The translations under genes and the position numbers were made by a program. Of a stretch of 64,000 bases of DNA, positions 11,846-22,988 are shown piece by piece. This DNA is from Hyparrhenia diplandra (Eukaryota > Streptophyta > Magnoliopsida > Poales > Poaceae): positions 62,001 to 126,000 of the forward strand of contig JADLZK010005792.1 in NCBI GenBank assembly GCA_015847255.1. The letters are read 5' to 3'. Position 1 is the first letter of the stretch. Each line of letters begins with the position of its first letter. The notes under the pieces were generated by a model. The model saw only the letters and a list, made by a program, of their open reading frames with translations, had not been told where the DNA came from and searched no databases.

Positions 11846-11859
11846 AAAAAAGCGATTTC

Positions 11860-13207
11860 CTCATTTACATATCACACCACCTGCTTATCTTATATTAGTT
11901 AACCTCAAGGTGGAATCTTTTGTTCATTATATTTTACTTTTATTAATAATGCTCTGCAACACCTTTCTTTCTGACCAAGACAGAGATCTTTGTCTAGCCA
12001 AGGTATACTTCAATTCTAAGATACTATGCCCTAAAATAAGTGCTCATCGTGTATTTCAAAGAGTCAAATAATTTTAACTTTTATTAAATATATATACATA
12101 TCAAATACATATTACGATACCAAATACATATCATTAGCTTAATCATGTCTTATATTTTCATAGTAAATCTAGTTATCTATTTAAAAATTTAAATGTTCCT
12201 ATTATTTCTTATAAATCTAGTGAAACTTTTTTTTTGTTAACTCTTCGAAGTGTGAGATGGTACTCGTCTAATAAAATTCTGGTAAATCTCTTGCAGCCTT
12301 TCAAAAAAGAAAAAGAAAAAGTGTGAGATGCACGTATTTTTGGGACCGAGGAGTATATTGGAATAGCTACTAGCTAATAACACGACCATCATCATAATCT
12401 ATGTGACCGGCTGACTGCATAATAAATTACTATATATATTTCGTTGCTACATGTGAACATGTACTTATACTAGTTAAAAATCTAAAAAAAATGTCACACT
12501 ATCACCACGTGCTGGCGTGCAGCATCCGATTTAATTTTTCCGTGGAATCGTCATCCAGAACCACGACGCAAAACGTCAAGAGCTGCGTGCCCAAATGTGA
12601 GACAGGGTCAGATGGGCAAGGAAAAGCACCCTGTTTCCTGCCCGGAACGCCCGCCATTGATGGCCCCTCGTGCTTTCGTCGTCGTCTCTAATTATTCATC
12701 AGACGTACGACAAGATGTTAGTTACTCCACGTTTCTGCATATGAAGAGAGAGCTCTTGTTGCGCAAAAAGAAATCAATGAAGAGAGCTCGTAGAAAGGCG
12801 TTGCCAACGTACAAAAGCGTCGCCGCGGGACGCGCTCACAGTCGGAGACCGCCGGCGGCGGCGGCCGCAGCGGTCTCGCGCCGTCCGGCGCACAAGGTAT
12901 AGGACGCAGGCAGTTGCAGGCCTGAGTGTAATCGATTGGTGATCGATAGTGCACACCACACACGGTGCCAATCAGGATCTTGTTTGGCATTAGTGGTGCC
13001 GTTTAGGATAATGGCAAAAGGACGCTCAACTTGGGGTAAAAGTGTGGCCCAGCAGGACTCCGTATTTAGTGATCGCTAAACTACCAGCCGGCTGCTGTAG
13101 TAAACCATCTATACCCACGGCGGTCATGTTAAGGGACGTCCGAATCCGAGTGCCAAAGCACACATCATTACTCTCTTTATTTCTTTTTACAATTTTACAA
13201 TTGTTAA
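11860..13207. other. Intergenic, includes block homologous to protease upstream DNA
   Basis: AT-rich with poly(A/T) runs. 13020-13170 resembles 1200-1390 upstream of protease copy 1. A short open stretch at 12597-12902 has no recognisable domain and is not called. Confidence 0.5.
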
Positions 13208-13435
13208 GGGCACCCGCAATAGTATAAGTTAGCTACTAGCTCTAAATCAGCTTCTTCAATAATACTAGCTCTTAGCAATAGCTCATAGTATGATTAGACC
13301 TAGATAACATTCTCACATGATTTTAGAATGTGTATATGAGTCTAACTCCTGATCAAAAGTTAGTTTTTCTCTCCCTTCTATTAAAATACAAAAACAATGC
13401 TAACAGCTAGCATGAACTAACCATTGCAAGTGCCC
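13208..13435. mobile_element. PIF/Harbinger (Tourist-like) MITE, 228 bp
   Basis: Left end GGGCACCCGCAATAGTA; right end GCAAGTGCCC, whose reverse complement is GGGCACTTGC. A 3-bp TAA duplication flanks it (13205-13207 and 13436-13438), the target preference of PIF/Harbinger elements. No coding capacity. Confidence 0.8.
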
Positions 13436-15380
13436 TAAGCATGCATCATTACTCATTAGAGGTCTTTACCGGCCCTATACATCGTAGGATAAGCATGTTG
13501 ATGGAGATAGTACTACACCTTTTTTATTGACTCTGGTTATTGGTCCAGATAGGGAGTGCTAGCTAGATTCGAACAATGGGACGCCGAACACGGGGATAAT
13601 CTGAATCAAGCTCCCTAAACCACCTGCTTGCAGTGGTATCGAGAATTGGGATAATCATATCTATGAAGTATCACCTACTGTATTTGTTTATGTAGACACT
13701 CATCTGTACTAGAAATGGATCCCAGTGGCATATCATAAATATGGGTCCACTTGAGTCACTGAAGATATGGGCCATATATGGTGGAAACTTATACATATCT
13801 CCAAATTGTATGCCACACATCCCTCATATTGGTGGCGAAGTTTTTATTTAAAAAAATGAAGTTTTGAGGAATAGTTGTTTTTTTTTTTTTCCTCCAATAC
13901 GCAAAAGATTTACGTATCATTATATTAAGAAGAAGAGTTTAGACAAACATACTGGCGCACTTGTAACATGCGCGAAGGAGGTCAACATAGCCGTAAACTG
14001 GACCATCATAATAGAAAGTCTCGGTCGATATTACACAAAGAAACAACCAATATTGATGCAACGACATAACCTATGAGGTGGCCTTGTGTCTTTGTCGTGC
14101 TGAACAGTCGGGCAAAGCGCGTCCCAACGCCTCGGCCTCTTCGCAGTCATGTCTCTGTCGGTAGCTTCTCATACTTCATCCCCCCGGCAGCGGATGGCAT
14201 CTCCCCTTCGAGGAATAGTTGTGTCGCCGATATAAATATCGTGAGAAGAACTAGATGTTCTTCAAACAATCACAACCAAACAACATAATAGTTGACGCTA
14301 GTTGATACTAGCATCCAACTTGGACGATGATGTGACTGTTTCTTATGCACACATTCCATTGAAGATGCTGATAGGCAAAATTAGATTTTGGCTGCTCAAA
14401 TCTTAAGAGTTTACTCTCTCGGTAATTTCAAAACACAAGTTATTTCAGTTTCATCCCAAGTCATTTTAATTTTTCCTAACTCGAAAAAATATGATCCTGT
14501 TAGTGCCTACAAAATATAATCTTGCTAAGTGAAAATAGTAAAAAAATACTCCCTACGTTTTAAATTAACTATAAGACTTTCTTGCCTATGTAGGTACATG
14601 GTTTTGCCTCACATCTAGATACAAATTATGTCTCCATACTTAGTAAAAGCTACATGGAGTATATATCTAGAAAAAAAATATCTTTATAATTTTGAATGGA
14701 ATAAGTAGTCAAACTTGTTGTTTATGTGATTAAAATGGAGATAATTAATGACTTTTTTTTTACTACCGTTTCGCTTCCGTATATGGCATGTACTTCAGGC
14801 AGCTTTGGATCTACCCAAACCACTCCCAACATATGCAAACATTATTTGACAATTGGTTAGGAGACTTTAGTGACGAATTAAAACTGATAATCCTGTTAGG
14901 GAGGCCGGCCGCTATGTGTTGGACTGTTGGGCACTTTGGTTAACCGGAAATAATTTTAGTATTTTTTTAGGAAATACTTGTTCCCGGTTACCTGATGCTC
15001 CTTACTTGGTTTATTCTCGAGATATCGTACTTGGAGTTGCAACAGTTGGTGAAGGTGGTCAATTGATTTTTTTTTTAACCCTGTCACTAGACTGTGTGTT
15101 TTATAATATTACACCCACGTCAAAAACTATTTTTCTAAAAAGTCTTTGCATTGCTCTTTCCCACTAGAAAGAAATGCAATCTAGCAAGTGGCATTCAGTC
15201 TATCTTATTTTTATAATTTATCAAGCATGCATGCATGCATAATATTCACTGTTATTATGGCTGCTACATGCTTCTATAGCCGTGTGTCATGACAAGCCAC
15301 CATCCTATTGTGGCCTATAGTTAATCTCAAGGTATGCATGGCGGCCGCCCTCTGTTTAGGACAGGCATCGTGAAGACACG
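13436..15380. other. Intergenic upstream of protease copy 3
   Basis: AT-rich with at least one Stowaway-like fragment and a (GCAT)n run near 15228-15240. The open stretch at 14916-15167 has no domain I know and is not called a gene. Confidence 0.55.
14549..14715. mobile_element. Stowaway-like MITE fragment
   Basis: Left end CTCCCTACGTTTTAAATTA is the common grass Stowaway terminus type; the right end (GAATGGAATAAGTAG) is diverged. TA dinucleotides lie at both edges. Boundaries approximate. Confidence 0.45.
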
Positions 15381-15387
15381 TGGAGGC

Positions 15388-15452
15388 TATAAAATGGTGG
15401 GGCCGGCTGGCCCAGTTCGTTCGTTTCTTCATCGCCTCGCGTGGCTATAAAA
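15388..15452 (+). promoter_or_regulatory. Duplicated TATA boxes of protease copy 3
   Basis: TATAAAA occurs twice, at 15388-15394 and 15446-15452, each inside a GGCTATAAAATGG context, so a local duplication doubled the core promoter. The downstream box is about 139 bp from the ATG at 15585, the usual spacing in this array. Confidence 0.65.
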
Positions 15453-15584
15453 TGGCAGCTGGCTCGTTTGCACAGACTCACACAGTCGGACACACACACA
15501 CAGCAAGCAATTCAGTCACAGATAGTCTTCTCAATTCCCATCCATCTCTCGCCGATCGAGCTCGATCAGAGTCCAGCGATCACC

Positions 15585-17102
15585 ATGCGTCCACCGCGCT
15601 CCCTCGTGTCGGCCAAGGCGTTGCTTGCGCTCGCCGTGGCACTAGCATTGGCCACCACGTCGCTAGCCCGCCACTCCCCACACCACCATCGTTCCGTCGC
15701 CGGTGGAGCGTGCCGACGAGGAGGTGCGGCATATGTACGATGCGTGGAAGTCGAAGCACGGCCGGCCGCGCAGCAACTGCGACATGGCCGGCGACGAGGA
15801 CCGGCTGCGTCTGGAGGTGTTCCGCGACAACCTCCGCTACATCGACGCGCACAACGCCGAGGCCGACCTCGGACTCCACACCTTCCGCCTCGGCCTCACC
15901 CCGTTCGCCGACCTCACTCTGGAGGAGTACCGTGGCCGCGCTCTCGGCTTCCGCAGCAGCCGCCGTGGCGCGAACGCGGCCACCAGGGTCGGGAGCGGCG
16001 GCGCCTACCGTCGTCCCCGACCCCGTGCCGGCGACCTCCCTGACGCCATCGACTGGCGCGAGCTTGGTGCCGTCACCGACGTCAAGAACCAAGAACAATG
16101 CGGTCCGTAGCGTACTCAATCGTCACCATGCATCATGCATGCATGTTCTACGGCGAGGACTAGCCGAGAATGAATTCGCTGATGATCTCTCCGTTGGACA
16201 TGCTGCAGGTGGGTGCTGGGCGTTCTCGGCGGTGGCGGCCATCGAGGGGATCAACGCGATCATCACTGGCAACCTCGTGTCGCTGTCGGAGCAGGAGATC
16301 ATCGACTGCGACACTGTGGACGGCGGCTGCAACGGCGGGCAGATGGAGAACGCTTTCCAGTACGTCGTCAACAACGGCGGCATCGACACCGAGTCCGACT
16401 ACCCCTTTATCGGAACCGACGGCACTTGTGATGCCAGCAAGGTCGGTACTCGGTACTGTATACGTACTGCCACCATGATCAAAGGTGAAGCTGCTTTCTT
16501 TCTTCATTATTAGTACTAATAACGGAGATATTGTTCGATGCAGGAGAACGATGAGAAGGTTGCCGCCATAGATGGGTTCGCCGAGGTAGCAAGCAACAAC
16601 GAGACGGCGTTGCAGGAAGCGGTGGCGATCCAGCCCGTCAGTGTCGCCATTGACGCAAGCGGACGTCCGTTCCAACACTACCACCGGGTAAGCATTCCGA
16701 GATCATCAGACCAACGAAGATCATCAGTCAGATCGATGGAGAAGATCGAGCTAGATTGTGGTGATGAACTGAGAAACGGATCAACTGTTGTCTCTTCTAA
16801 TTCTAACAATACAATTACAATCGCAGGGCGTCTTCAACGGGCCATGCGGGACGAACCTGGACCACGGCGTGACAGTGGTGGGCTACGGCAGCGAGAACGG
16901 CATGGACTACTGGATCGTGAAGAACTCGTGGAGCGCTGATTGGGGCGAGGCCGGCTACATCCGCATGAGGCGCAACGTGCCTTGGTCCACGGGCAAGTGC
17001 GGCATCGCCATGGACGCGTCGTACCCGGTGAAGGATTCCACCTACCTCCCCGCCAAGGCAAGGGCGGCCGCCATGGATGTGCTCAAGATGGTTCTTGCTT
17101 AG
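15585..17102 (+). pseudogene. Papain-like cysteine protease, copy 3, one-base frameshift in propeptide
   Basis: Third tandem C1A protease. Exons 15585-16102, 16209-16441, 16544-16687 and 16827-17102. The start MRPPRSLVSAKALLALAVAL matches copy 2. After RHSPHH the frame shifts: the continuation IVPSPVERADEEVRHMYDAW lies in the next frame, implying one extra base at about 15680-15687. Exon 1 is 518 bases where phase requires 517, which supports this. With that base ignored the protein would be about 389 residues. All key sites are present: an ERFNIN motif that even keeps the first Glu (EDRLRLEVF), NQEQCG with the oxyanion Gln, GGCWAFS, LDHGVTVVGYG, WIVKNSWSADWG and a C-terminal DVLKMVLA. The exon 1 donor (GTCCGT) is weak. 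A sequencing error is a fair alternative, in which case this is the best-preserved copy. Confidence 0.8.
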
Positions 17103-18175
17103 CCCGGCCGCAGAGCAGCGAGCAGCCGACTCTCGACTGAAGAAAGTTGCTTCGACGATCAGTTATAATAAAATAAGAAAAAACTGAATGAAGTTGCTTG
17201 GTTTTACTAGCGTTGCGTTGAGTTGTTTGTGATGCACGAGGATCTTCTTGTTCAACTTGTTTGGTGTGGTACGTATGTTTCTTGAGTGGTAATGTAACTA
17301 CAATATAAATAAATAATAACAAATAATTATGAAGTTATTTGTTTGTGCTTATTTGTTCGTTTTTATCGTGGGCTATCGTGGTTTTCATCGTTGTGGTTTT
17401 GTGGATACCATGTCAATCGGGACCAGCCCAATAAGGAGCAAGGCCTGAAGTTACAGCTCACTGGCTTCCTTAATCCTTACCAATAACATGACGTGACACG
17501 TGTCATGCCTGCTTGCTTTTAATCCAGTCCTACGAGAGTGGCAACTGGCAAACGATGTCGTCGTTTCTACGCATTATTTTACAAATTGTCTATAGAATTG
17601 GAGTGGCAAACGTTTCTACATATATATTGCAATTTATTTTAACGGGAGGGACGAAAAGTCCCCATAAGATCCATGGGTGAACAAAGGCTTGAAGCCCAGA
17701 GTACAACAACCATTGGTGGTTATTGGCGACCGCTGGCATTTAGAGATACATGAGGGAGGGAGAGAGAGATAACAAAAACATCACAAAACATGACAACAAC
17801 ACAATACACAACAAGGGTAATCCCAGACTAAGCGTAAAGTCGTCAATCGAACACCGATTTGTGCCACCGCCCGAATAACATACTCGCCAGTTTAACTATT
17901 GCCCTTGTGCTCTGCACCACTCTTCATGGCTACGCCGCTCCGTTGTCGCCCTCCCTATGAGGACCAACAGTGAAATGTGGACTAAGAGTGATGACAAACA
18001 CACGGGATCAGGATCGCCGGACATGGCAACCTCCCTTCAAGCTGATGGAGACATCCTCTAGCACATCGGGTCCACGTACCACCATACCGCCCACGTGAAG
18101 GAAAAACCATGGAGGGAATGACGGTAGCGGTGGAAACTCCACCCGACATTTGATTTTCTGGCACTCTCCAAATCA
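17103..18175. other. Intergenic between protease copy 3 and gene A
   Basis: No exon identified. A short GA-rich run lies near 17755-17770. The stretch 17640-18170 has the feel of a degraded retroelement in reverse orientation, but I could not define ends. Confidence 0.5.
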
Positions 18176-18330
18176 GTGCTTCCAACAAACATGAGCATAC
18201 CAAACAAGGGCGTATATATCCAGAAACCACTAATTAAACAAACATGTAGACACAAGTACGTTCAGGGTTCACTTATTCATTCAACACATAGTTCAACCAA
18301 AGCTGCTGCACAGCTGCTATCGTTCTCACA
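18176..18330 (-). repeat. Polyubiquitin 3'-UTR-like sequence
   Basis: This block resembles the region 3' of the polyubiquitin gene at 32320-32450. Shared pieces, in order on +, are TATATCCAGAAACCAC, TTCACTTATTCAT and CATAGTTCAACCAAA, followed by a CTGC..CACAGC stretch, with similar spacing. Here it lies just past the end of gene A in the same orientation, with no ubiquitin coding sequence. Probably a relic of a duplicated ubiquitin tail. Confidence 0.65.
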
Positions 18331-18383
18331 AACACAACCAGCAATGGACAGGATAACAAGAGGACACGACTCCACCACATCAG

Positions 18384-18452
18384 CATGAACTTGATGTATC
18401 ACGAGTGGCATGAACTTGATGTATCACTAGTGACACGAACTTGATGAAGCTG
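18384..18452. repeat. 25-bp tandem repeat in gene A 3' flank
   Basis: About 2.7 copies of a 25-base unit beginning CATGAACTTGATG (18384-18408, 18409-18433, then a diverged third). It abuts the inferred gene A stop codon and so would lie in the 3'-UTR. Confidence 0.8.
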
Positions 18453-21101
18453 CTAGTTGACATCATCGCCTAGCATGGACTTGATGTCCCTCTCCACCAG
18501 TACATAGGTACGCTCCAGGACGAGGATGATGAGCCCCTCTGTGGCAAGCATGAAGTAATTTAATCTCAGTTAGATTCTACGAGTAGTATTTCTTTTGCTG
18601 CTAGCGCCTGCACTACACAGACAAGCAACGAAAATTTTAACGGGTCAAACACTTGCCTCGGCATCATCGTAGTTCTCTGCAGATGATGCGTCTTCCTGTG
18701 GCAGCGCCGCCTCCAGGGTGGACGACACCAGCCGACGCAGAAGGTCCAGCGCCTCCACCACATCCGACACGTTCTTCCAAGTCGCCCGGCCCTCGCTGCA
18801 GCTGTCCGCAACACGGATGAGCGTTTCCCCGATCAGCCTGAGGCGCTGTATTAGGACATGGCGGGTAGCAAGTAGTGAGAATGGCAATGGCTGAAACTAG
18901 TGTATGCAAATGATGGTAGCCAGTATACAGTACCTCATAGACTTTGTGGCCTCAGGCGGTTTGCCACATTAGCCCAGAGAGACGAAACGACTTGTTGACA
19001 TAGCCTCCCAGCATGTCCTGATAGTACTTGCTTCGAAAATCACCCACATCAAACAGCCGCGCGCTCATACTGTTTGTCTCTCTTATCTTGGCCTTGAGCT
19101 CACGGACGAGCTCAAACTGAAAAGCAAAGTGAACGAGGAACAGATTTTAAATCGCACCTAACTAAAGGTAAAGATATATAGATCAGTTGTACTGTAGGCA
19201 ATAGGCATGTATGCAACAGTACCTCGTCAGAGTCGTCAGCTGGGTGATCGGACTCAGCATCTCTGGCTTCAACAGCCCCCACAGCACGCGGAGAAGGGAT
19301 CTTCAAATGTAAAAAGAAACAACAATGTTAAAGAAAAGAAATTAAGAAATATATTTAAGAATCACAATAAAATAAGAACTGGGGCGGAGATGAAAAAAAA
19401 CAAATTCAATTCCAATCTGTAGAAAAGCTGAACACACATAGATACGCGCACAACTCCCACAAACAGAGAGCGACCAACGCCAAACTGAGAAAATAAATCG
19501 AAATCTGCAAAACGGATTTGGAAATCAAAACAAGGAAAAACATTGTCCCTGCGCGCATCGATCGTCCCCTAACATAAGCTGGCGACATGCACATTTAAGC
19601 GCAATCTCGAAACGAACAGCAACAAGGAAGGGAAATCGATCTTGGTACGTAAAAAGCCAAACCTCTGGATAGTAGATAATTGTTCTCTTCTGCCGAGGAA
19701 AAACATATAGATATGCAAAACGCAGCCTGCTGAGAAGAAACCCAGTAAATAAATCACCACAAAATCAAATTCTAACTGGACACACCCAGCCGTAAGCCTT
19801 GTCCTGACCCCGGTCCCCGGCCACACCGTGGTTTATTTTATGCAGTTAGTTTTTCAACCAAAACAACTTAATCAAAACAGAAGGGGGAGAACAAGCTAGC
19901 GGAAGAGAGTAGTATACACTGAAACAGAAAAAGAAGCGAAAAAAGACGACTGCATGGTCGTCAGTTTCATCTTGGCAGCAATATGCTCATCACACACACT
20001 TTGCAGAGACAAAAACAATAAAAAGGCCAAGGCCATCAACAAAGAAGAAAGAGATCGAAAAGAAATTGAGAAGTATATTTAAGAATCACAAAAAAATAAG
20101 AACTGGGCGCGGAGATGAAAAAATCAAATTCAATTCGGGCCGAATAGAAAAGTTGAACGCACATAAATACGCGCACAACTCCAAGAAACAGAGAGCGACC
20201 AACACCAAACTGAGAAAATAAATCGAAATCACCAAAACGGGATTTGGAAATTAATGAAAACAACGAAAAACATCGTCCCCTGACATAAGCTGGCGACATG
20301 CACGTTTAAGCACAATCTCGAAACAAACAGCAAGATGAAACAGAAGGAAGGGAACTCCATCTTGGTACGTAAAAAACCTGATCTGGATAATTGTTCTGCC
20401 GAGGAAAAGCATTTAGATATGAAAAACGCAGCCTTCTGAGAAGAAAGCAGGAAATTAAATCGCCATAAAATCAAATTCTAACTGGCCACAAACTGAACTG
20501 CAATCACCGTGGTTTGTTTTATGCAGTTAGTTTTTCAACCAGAACAACTTACCAAAACAGAAGGGGGATAAAGAAGCTAGAGGAAGAGTAGATCGAGTAG
20601 TACACACTGAAACAGAAAAAAGAAGCGAAAAAGGACGACTGCATGGTCGTCAGTTTCATCTTGGCAGCAATCTGCCCATCACACACACACACTTTGCAGA
20701 GACAAAAACAATAAAAGGCCAAGGCCATCAACAAAGAAGAAAAAGATCGAAAAGATATCAGAACAACCGCTGTGTAAAGGCTAGGCTTGGAGACCGACGA
20801 GAGAAGAAGAAGAAGCAAAGCAAACAAAAGTCAGGATCGGCTTCCGGCGCTTCCCTTCCCACACTCCATGGACGGGACTTAGAGCGAGGGCACGTACGGA
20901 TACAAGAAATCACCGAGCGCAACTCACCTTGAACTCCACGGCGAGGACTCCGCCGCGGCCCGTCCCGTCCCTCCGGACGGCGAGCACCGCTGCACCCTGG
21001 CCAGCAGGGAGATCCGCCAGTGCCAACCTCCCGGAGCCGAGGCTGCGACCACGGACGGACGGAAGGGCGGCGGCGGCGCGAGCGACGACGAGGTACGCCA
21101 T
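18453..21101 (-). pseudogene. Gene A: unrecognised five-exon gene with in-frame stop
   Basis: Exons on -: 20928-21101 (MAYLVVARAAAALPSVRGRS...), 19223-19300 (IPSPRAVGAVEARDAES...), 18934-19116 (FELVRELKAKIRETN... DVGDFRSKYYQDMLGGYV), 18657-18845 (RLRLIGETLIRVADSCSEGR...) and 18453-18536 (GLIILVLERTYVLVERDIKS..., stop). All lengths are multiples of three, giving 235 codons. The first 50 residues look like an organelle-targeting or signal leader rich in Ala and Arg; the rest is charged and probably helical. I do not recognise the family. Two oddities: a TGA at 18952-18954 interrupts exon 3 six codons before its donor, and intron 4 starts with GC (GAG|GCAAGT), a known minor splice class. The last acceptor is NAG-NAG-like. 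Either a recent pseudogene, or alternative splicing avoids the stop. A TATA box upstream fits. Confidence 0.6.
19326..20760. repeat. About 700-bp tandem duplication in gene A intron 1
   Basis: The sequence from about 19326-20040 recurs at about 20049-20760. Anchor pairs: ACGCGCACAACTCC at 19444 and 20169, and TGCATGGTCGTCAG at 19951 and 20640, so the period drifts from 725 to 689 through small indels. Also repeated are GAGCGACCAAC, CATAAGCTGGCGACATGCAC and GGCCAAGGCCATCAACAAAG. No coding sequence inside. Confidence 0.9.
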
Positions 21102-21208
21102 GGATAGGATGGTGGTTTCGATCGGAAGTGCGCGCGCCAGTAGTAGTAGTAGTGGGCGAGAGACTACGCTTCAGCAGTGTGCTGCCGGAAGGAAGAAGGC
21201 TGGGGTGA

Positions 21209-21215
21209 TTATATA
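21209..21215 (-). promoter_or_regulatory. TATA box of gene A
   Basis: TATATAA on the - strand, about 108 bp upstream of the inferred ATG at 21101. Confidence 0.6.
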
Positions 21216-22988
21216 GCCTGGATGCTTTGTTAACAGAAACATCCTTGTTTAGATAAGTTATTCAAGTACAGTCCCTACTTTTTTTCTATGTTGGTTTTCA
21301 AAGACACCCTTTAATTCTATACTCCGTTTGTATAGCAAACATTGGCATGCATTTCGTGCGCTTTGGCTAATGCCGTTCCGTTTCTAATTTTTTTTTTTAA
21401 AAAACGTCTAGTTCCTGAATTATACTTTTTGAAACCAAACAAGAAAAGGTATCTGATCGAGCGTTCAAAATTACCACCCCAAACAAAGTGTGCAACTACT
21501 CTCGATCACCCTAGCTACCACAAAGAAAAGGTAAAAGAGATACAGTAGTACTGGTACGTACGTATGATCAGAGGGTGGTGGGCAGCTAGCATCGGCGTGA
21601 CCGTTTGTCCGTTTCTGTAAACGATTGCAGAAGGCTCGGCGTCGTGTCATCGATTATTCCATTTCCATGCATGCGCGCTCGCTCGAGATCGAGAAGGCCC
21701 GGACCGGGCTCGATCCCACGCGTTGGCCTTGGTAAGTTTGTGAGATGAAGCAGGTACAAGCCGATTTGAATCAATTCGAGTTTTTTTTTTTTTTTTTTTG
21801 AACCTGGGACTTTCATTACTCATGGGCTAACAGGTCGTTAGCGACGATTACAGAAGCAACCTCAGGCAAAGAAACGATAATTAATAAAAATCCGATCCGA
21901 TCCTGGAGCGAAATTGGTGGGGACCGAGATAGAGAGAGAGAGGGGGAACAAAAGCTGGGCTTGAGGCTTCTTTGCCCCAAAAGGAAACACGCAGGCGGCT
22001 GGGGTGGGAAGGGAGGACGGTACTACTACTGTTTTGTTTCCAGGCGGAACTCTTGTTGCAAAAGTTGAGCATGCAGCGCGATGCTTTTTATTGGGGTTTC
22101 ACAATGCCTGATGTTGCCTTGCCGAGGCTCTTAAGGCGCACATACACTTGCTAATTGGTTCGGTTGCAAAAACCAAAAAACACAGCAGATTTCTCCATCT
22201 CCACATGAAATTCGTGAGCCGAGCTTATACTACTAGCAGTACAAAAACTGACCTGTTTGTTCATCGAACAGCTCCACAACACGGATTTGGCCGTCTCTTC
22301 CTGATGGATCGATCGCACAGCCGGCCGGGCACGGATGTCAAAGCATTGCCTGCCAGCCTGCAGCTGCCCTCTCTGAGTGGCTTTCTTGACCGGGCCGTGA
22401 ATGAAAAGCACTGCATCTTTTTCATCAGATCAAAATCACAAAAGAAAAAAGCAGTGCTCGTCTCGTTTCCGATCAGCTGGCAGTAGCATTGCATGCCCTC
22501 CAGCGGGACTGTCTAAATTACTCTCCTGCAATCCATGTCGCCTTCGATGTCGCCATGATGCAGTACGTTAAAAAAAAAGACTAAAAGTAAAGAAAATAAA
22601 CTACACAACTGCACTGTAAAATCCAAAAGCAAAAAGTATTTTGTATTGAGACTGAGTAACTTGGTCGTCCCTTCTCTCTTTTCTCCGGACGGCCGAACCC
22701 AAAACTAAATGTAACATTTTTACAGTGACCATAATACTTGCACACTGTTAGTCCCGGCGGTGACCATAACATTCCGCTTAAGTCGATTTGCAAATCAATC
22801 CATCCTTTTCCAGTTCAAGTTGTCTTCACGGCTTCACGCAAAAAAATACAACTCCTTCCCATTTTATTATTCGTGCAACAATAATACACATCACCAAGAC
22901 ATTCATCATTGCAAGTTGCAACGTAGCAAAGAGATATGTGTTGCTAATGAGAAGAGAAATAAACTGGACATCATATTTCTTATTAACC
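21216..22988. other. Intergenic between gene A and gene B
   Basis: No exon I can support. There is a poly(T) at 21781-21799, which could be the end of a retroelement on -, and a short GA run near 21931. From about 22735 the sequence resembles 38262 onward, the 3' flank of gene B'. Confidence 0.55.

Noticed and set aside
14916..15167. Possible organelle-derived or gene fragment
   Set aside because: Text such as YLVYSRDIVLGVATVGEGGQ looked protein-like, but I could not match any family, splice site or start.
15380..16513. 377-codon ORF as a single protease
   Set aside because: It starts upstream of the promoter boxes, reads exon 1 in the wrong frame and then reads through intron 1 in the frame of exon 2. 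The four-exon model fits the paralogs.
22148..22486. 112-codon ORF on +
   Set aside because: No domain, no paralog in the window, and overlapping antisense ORFs of similar size.
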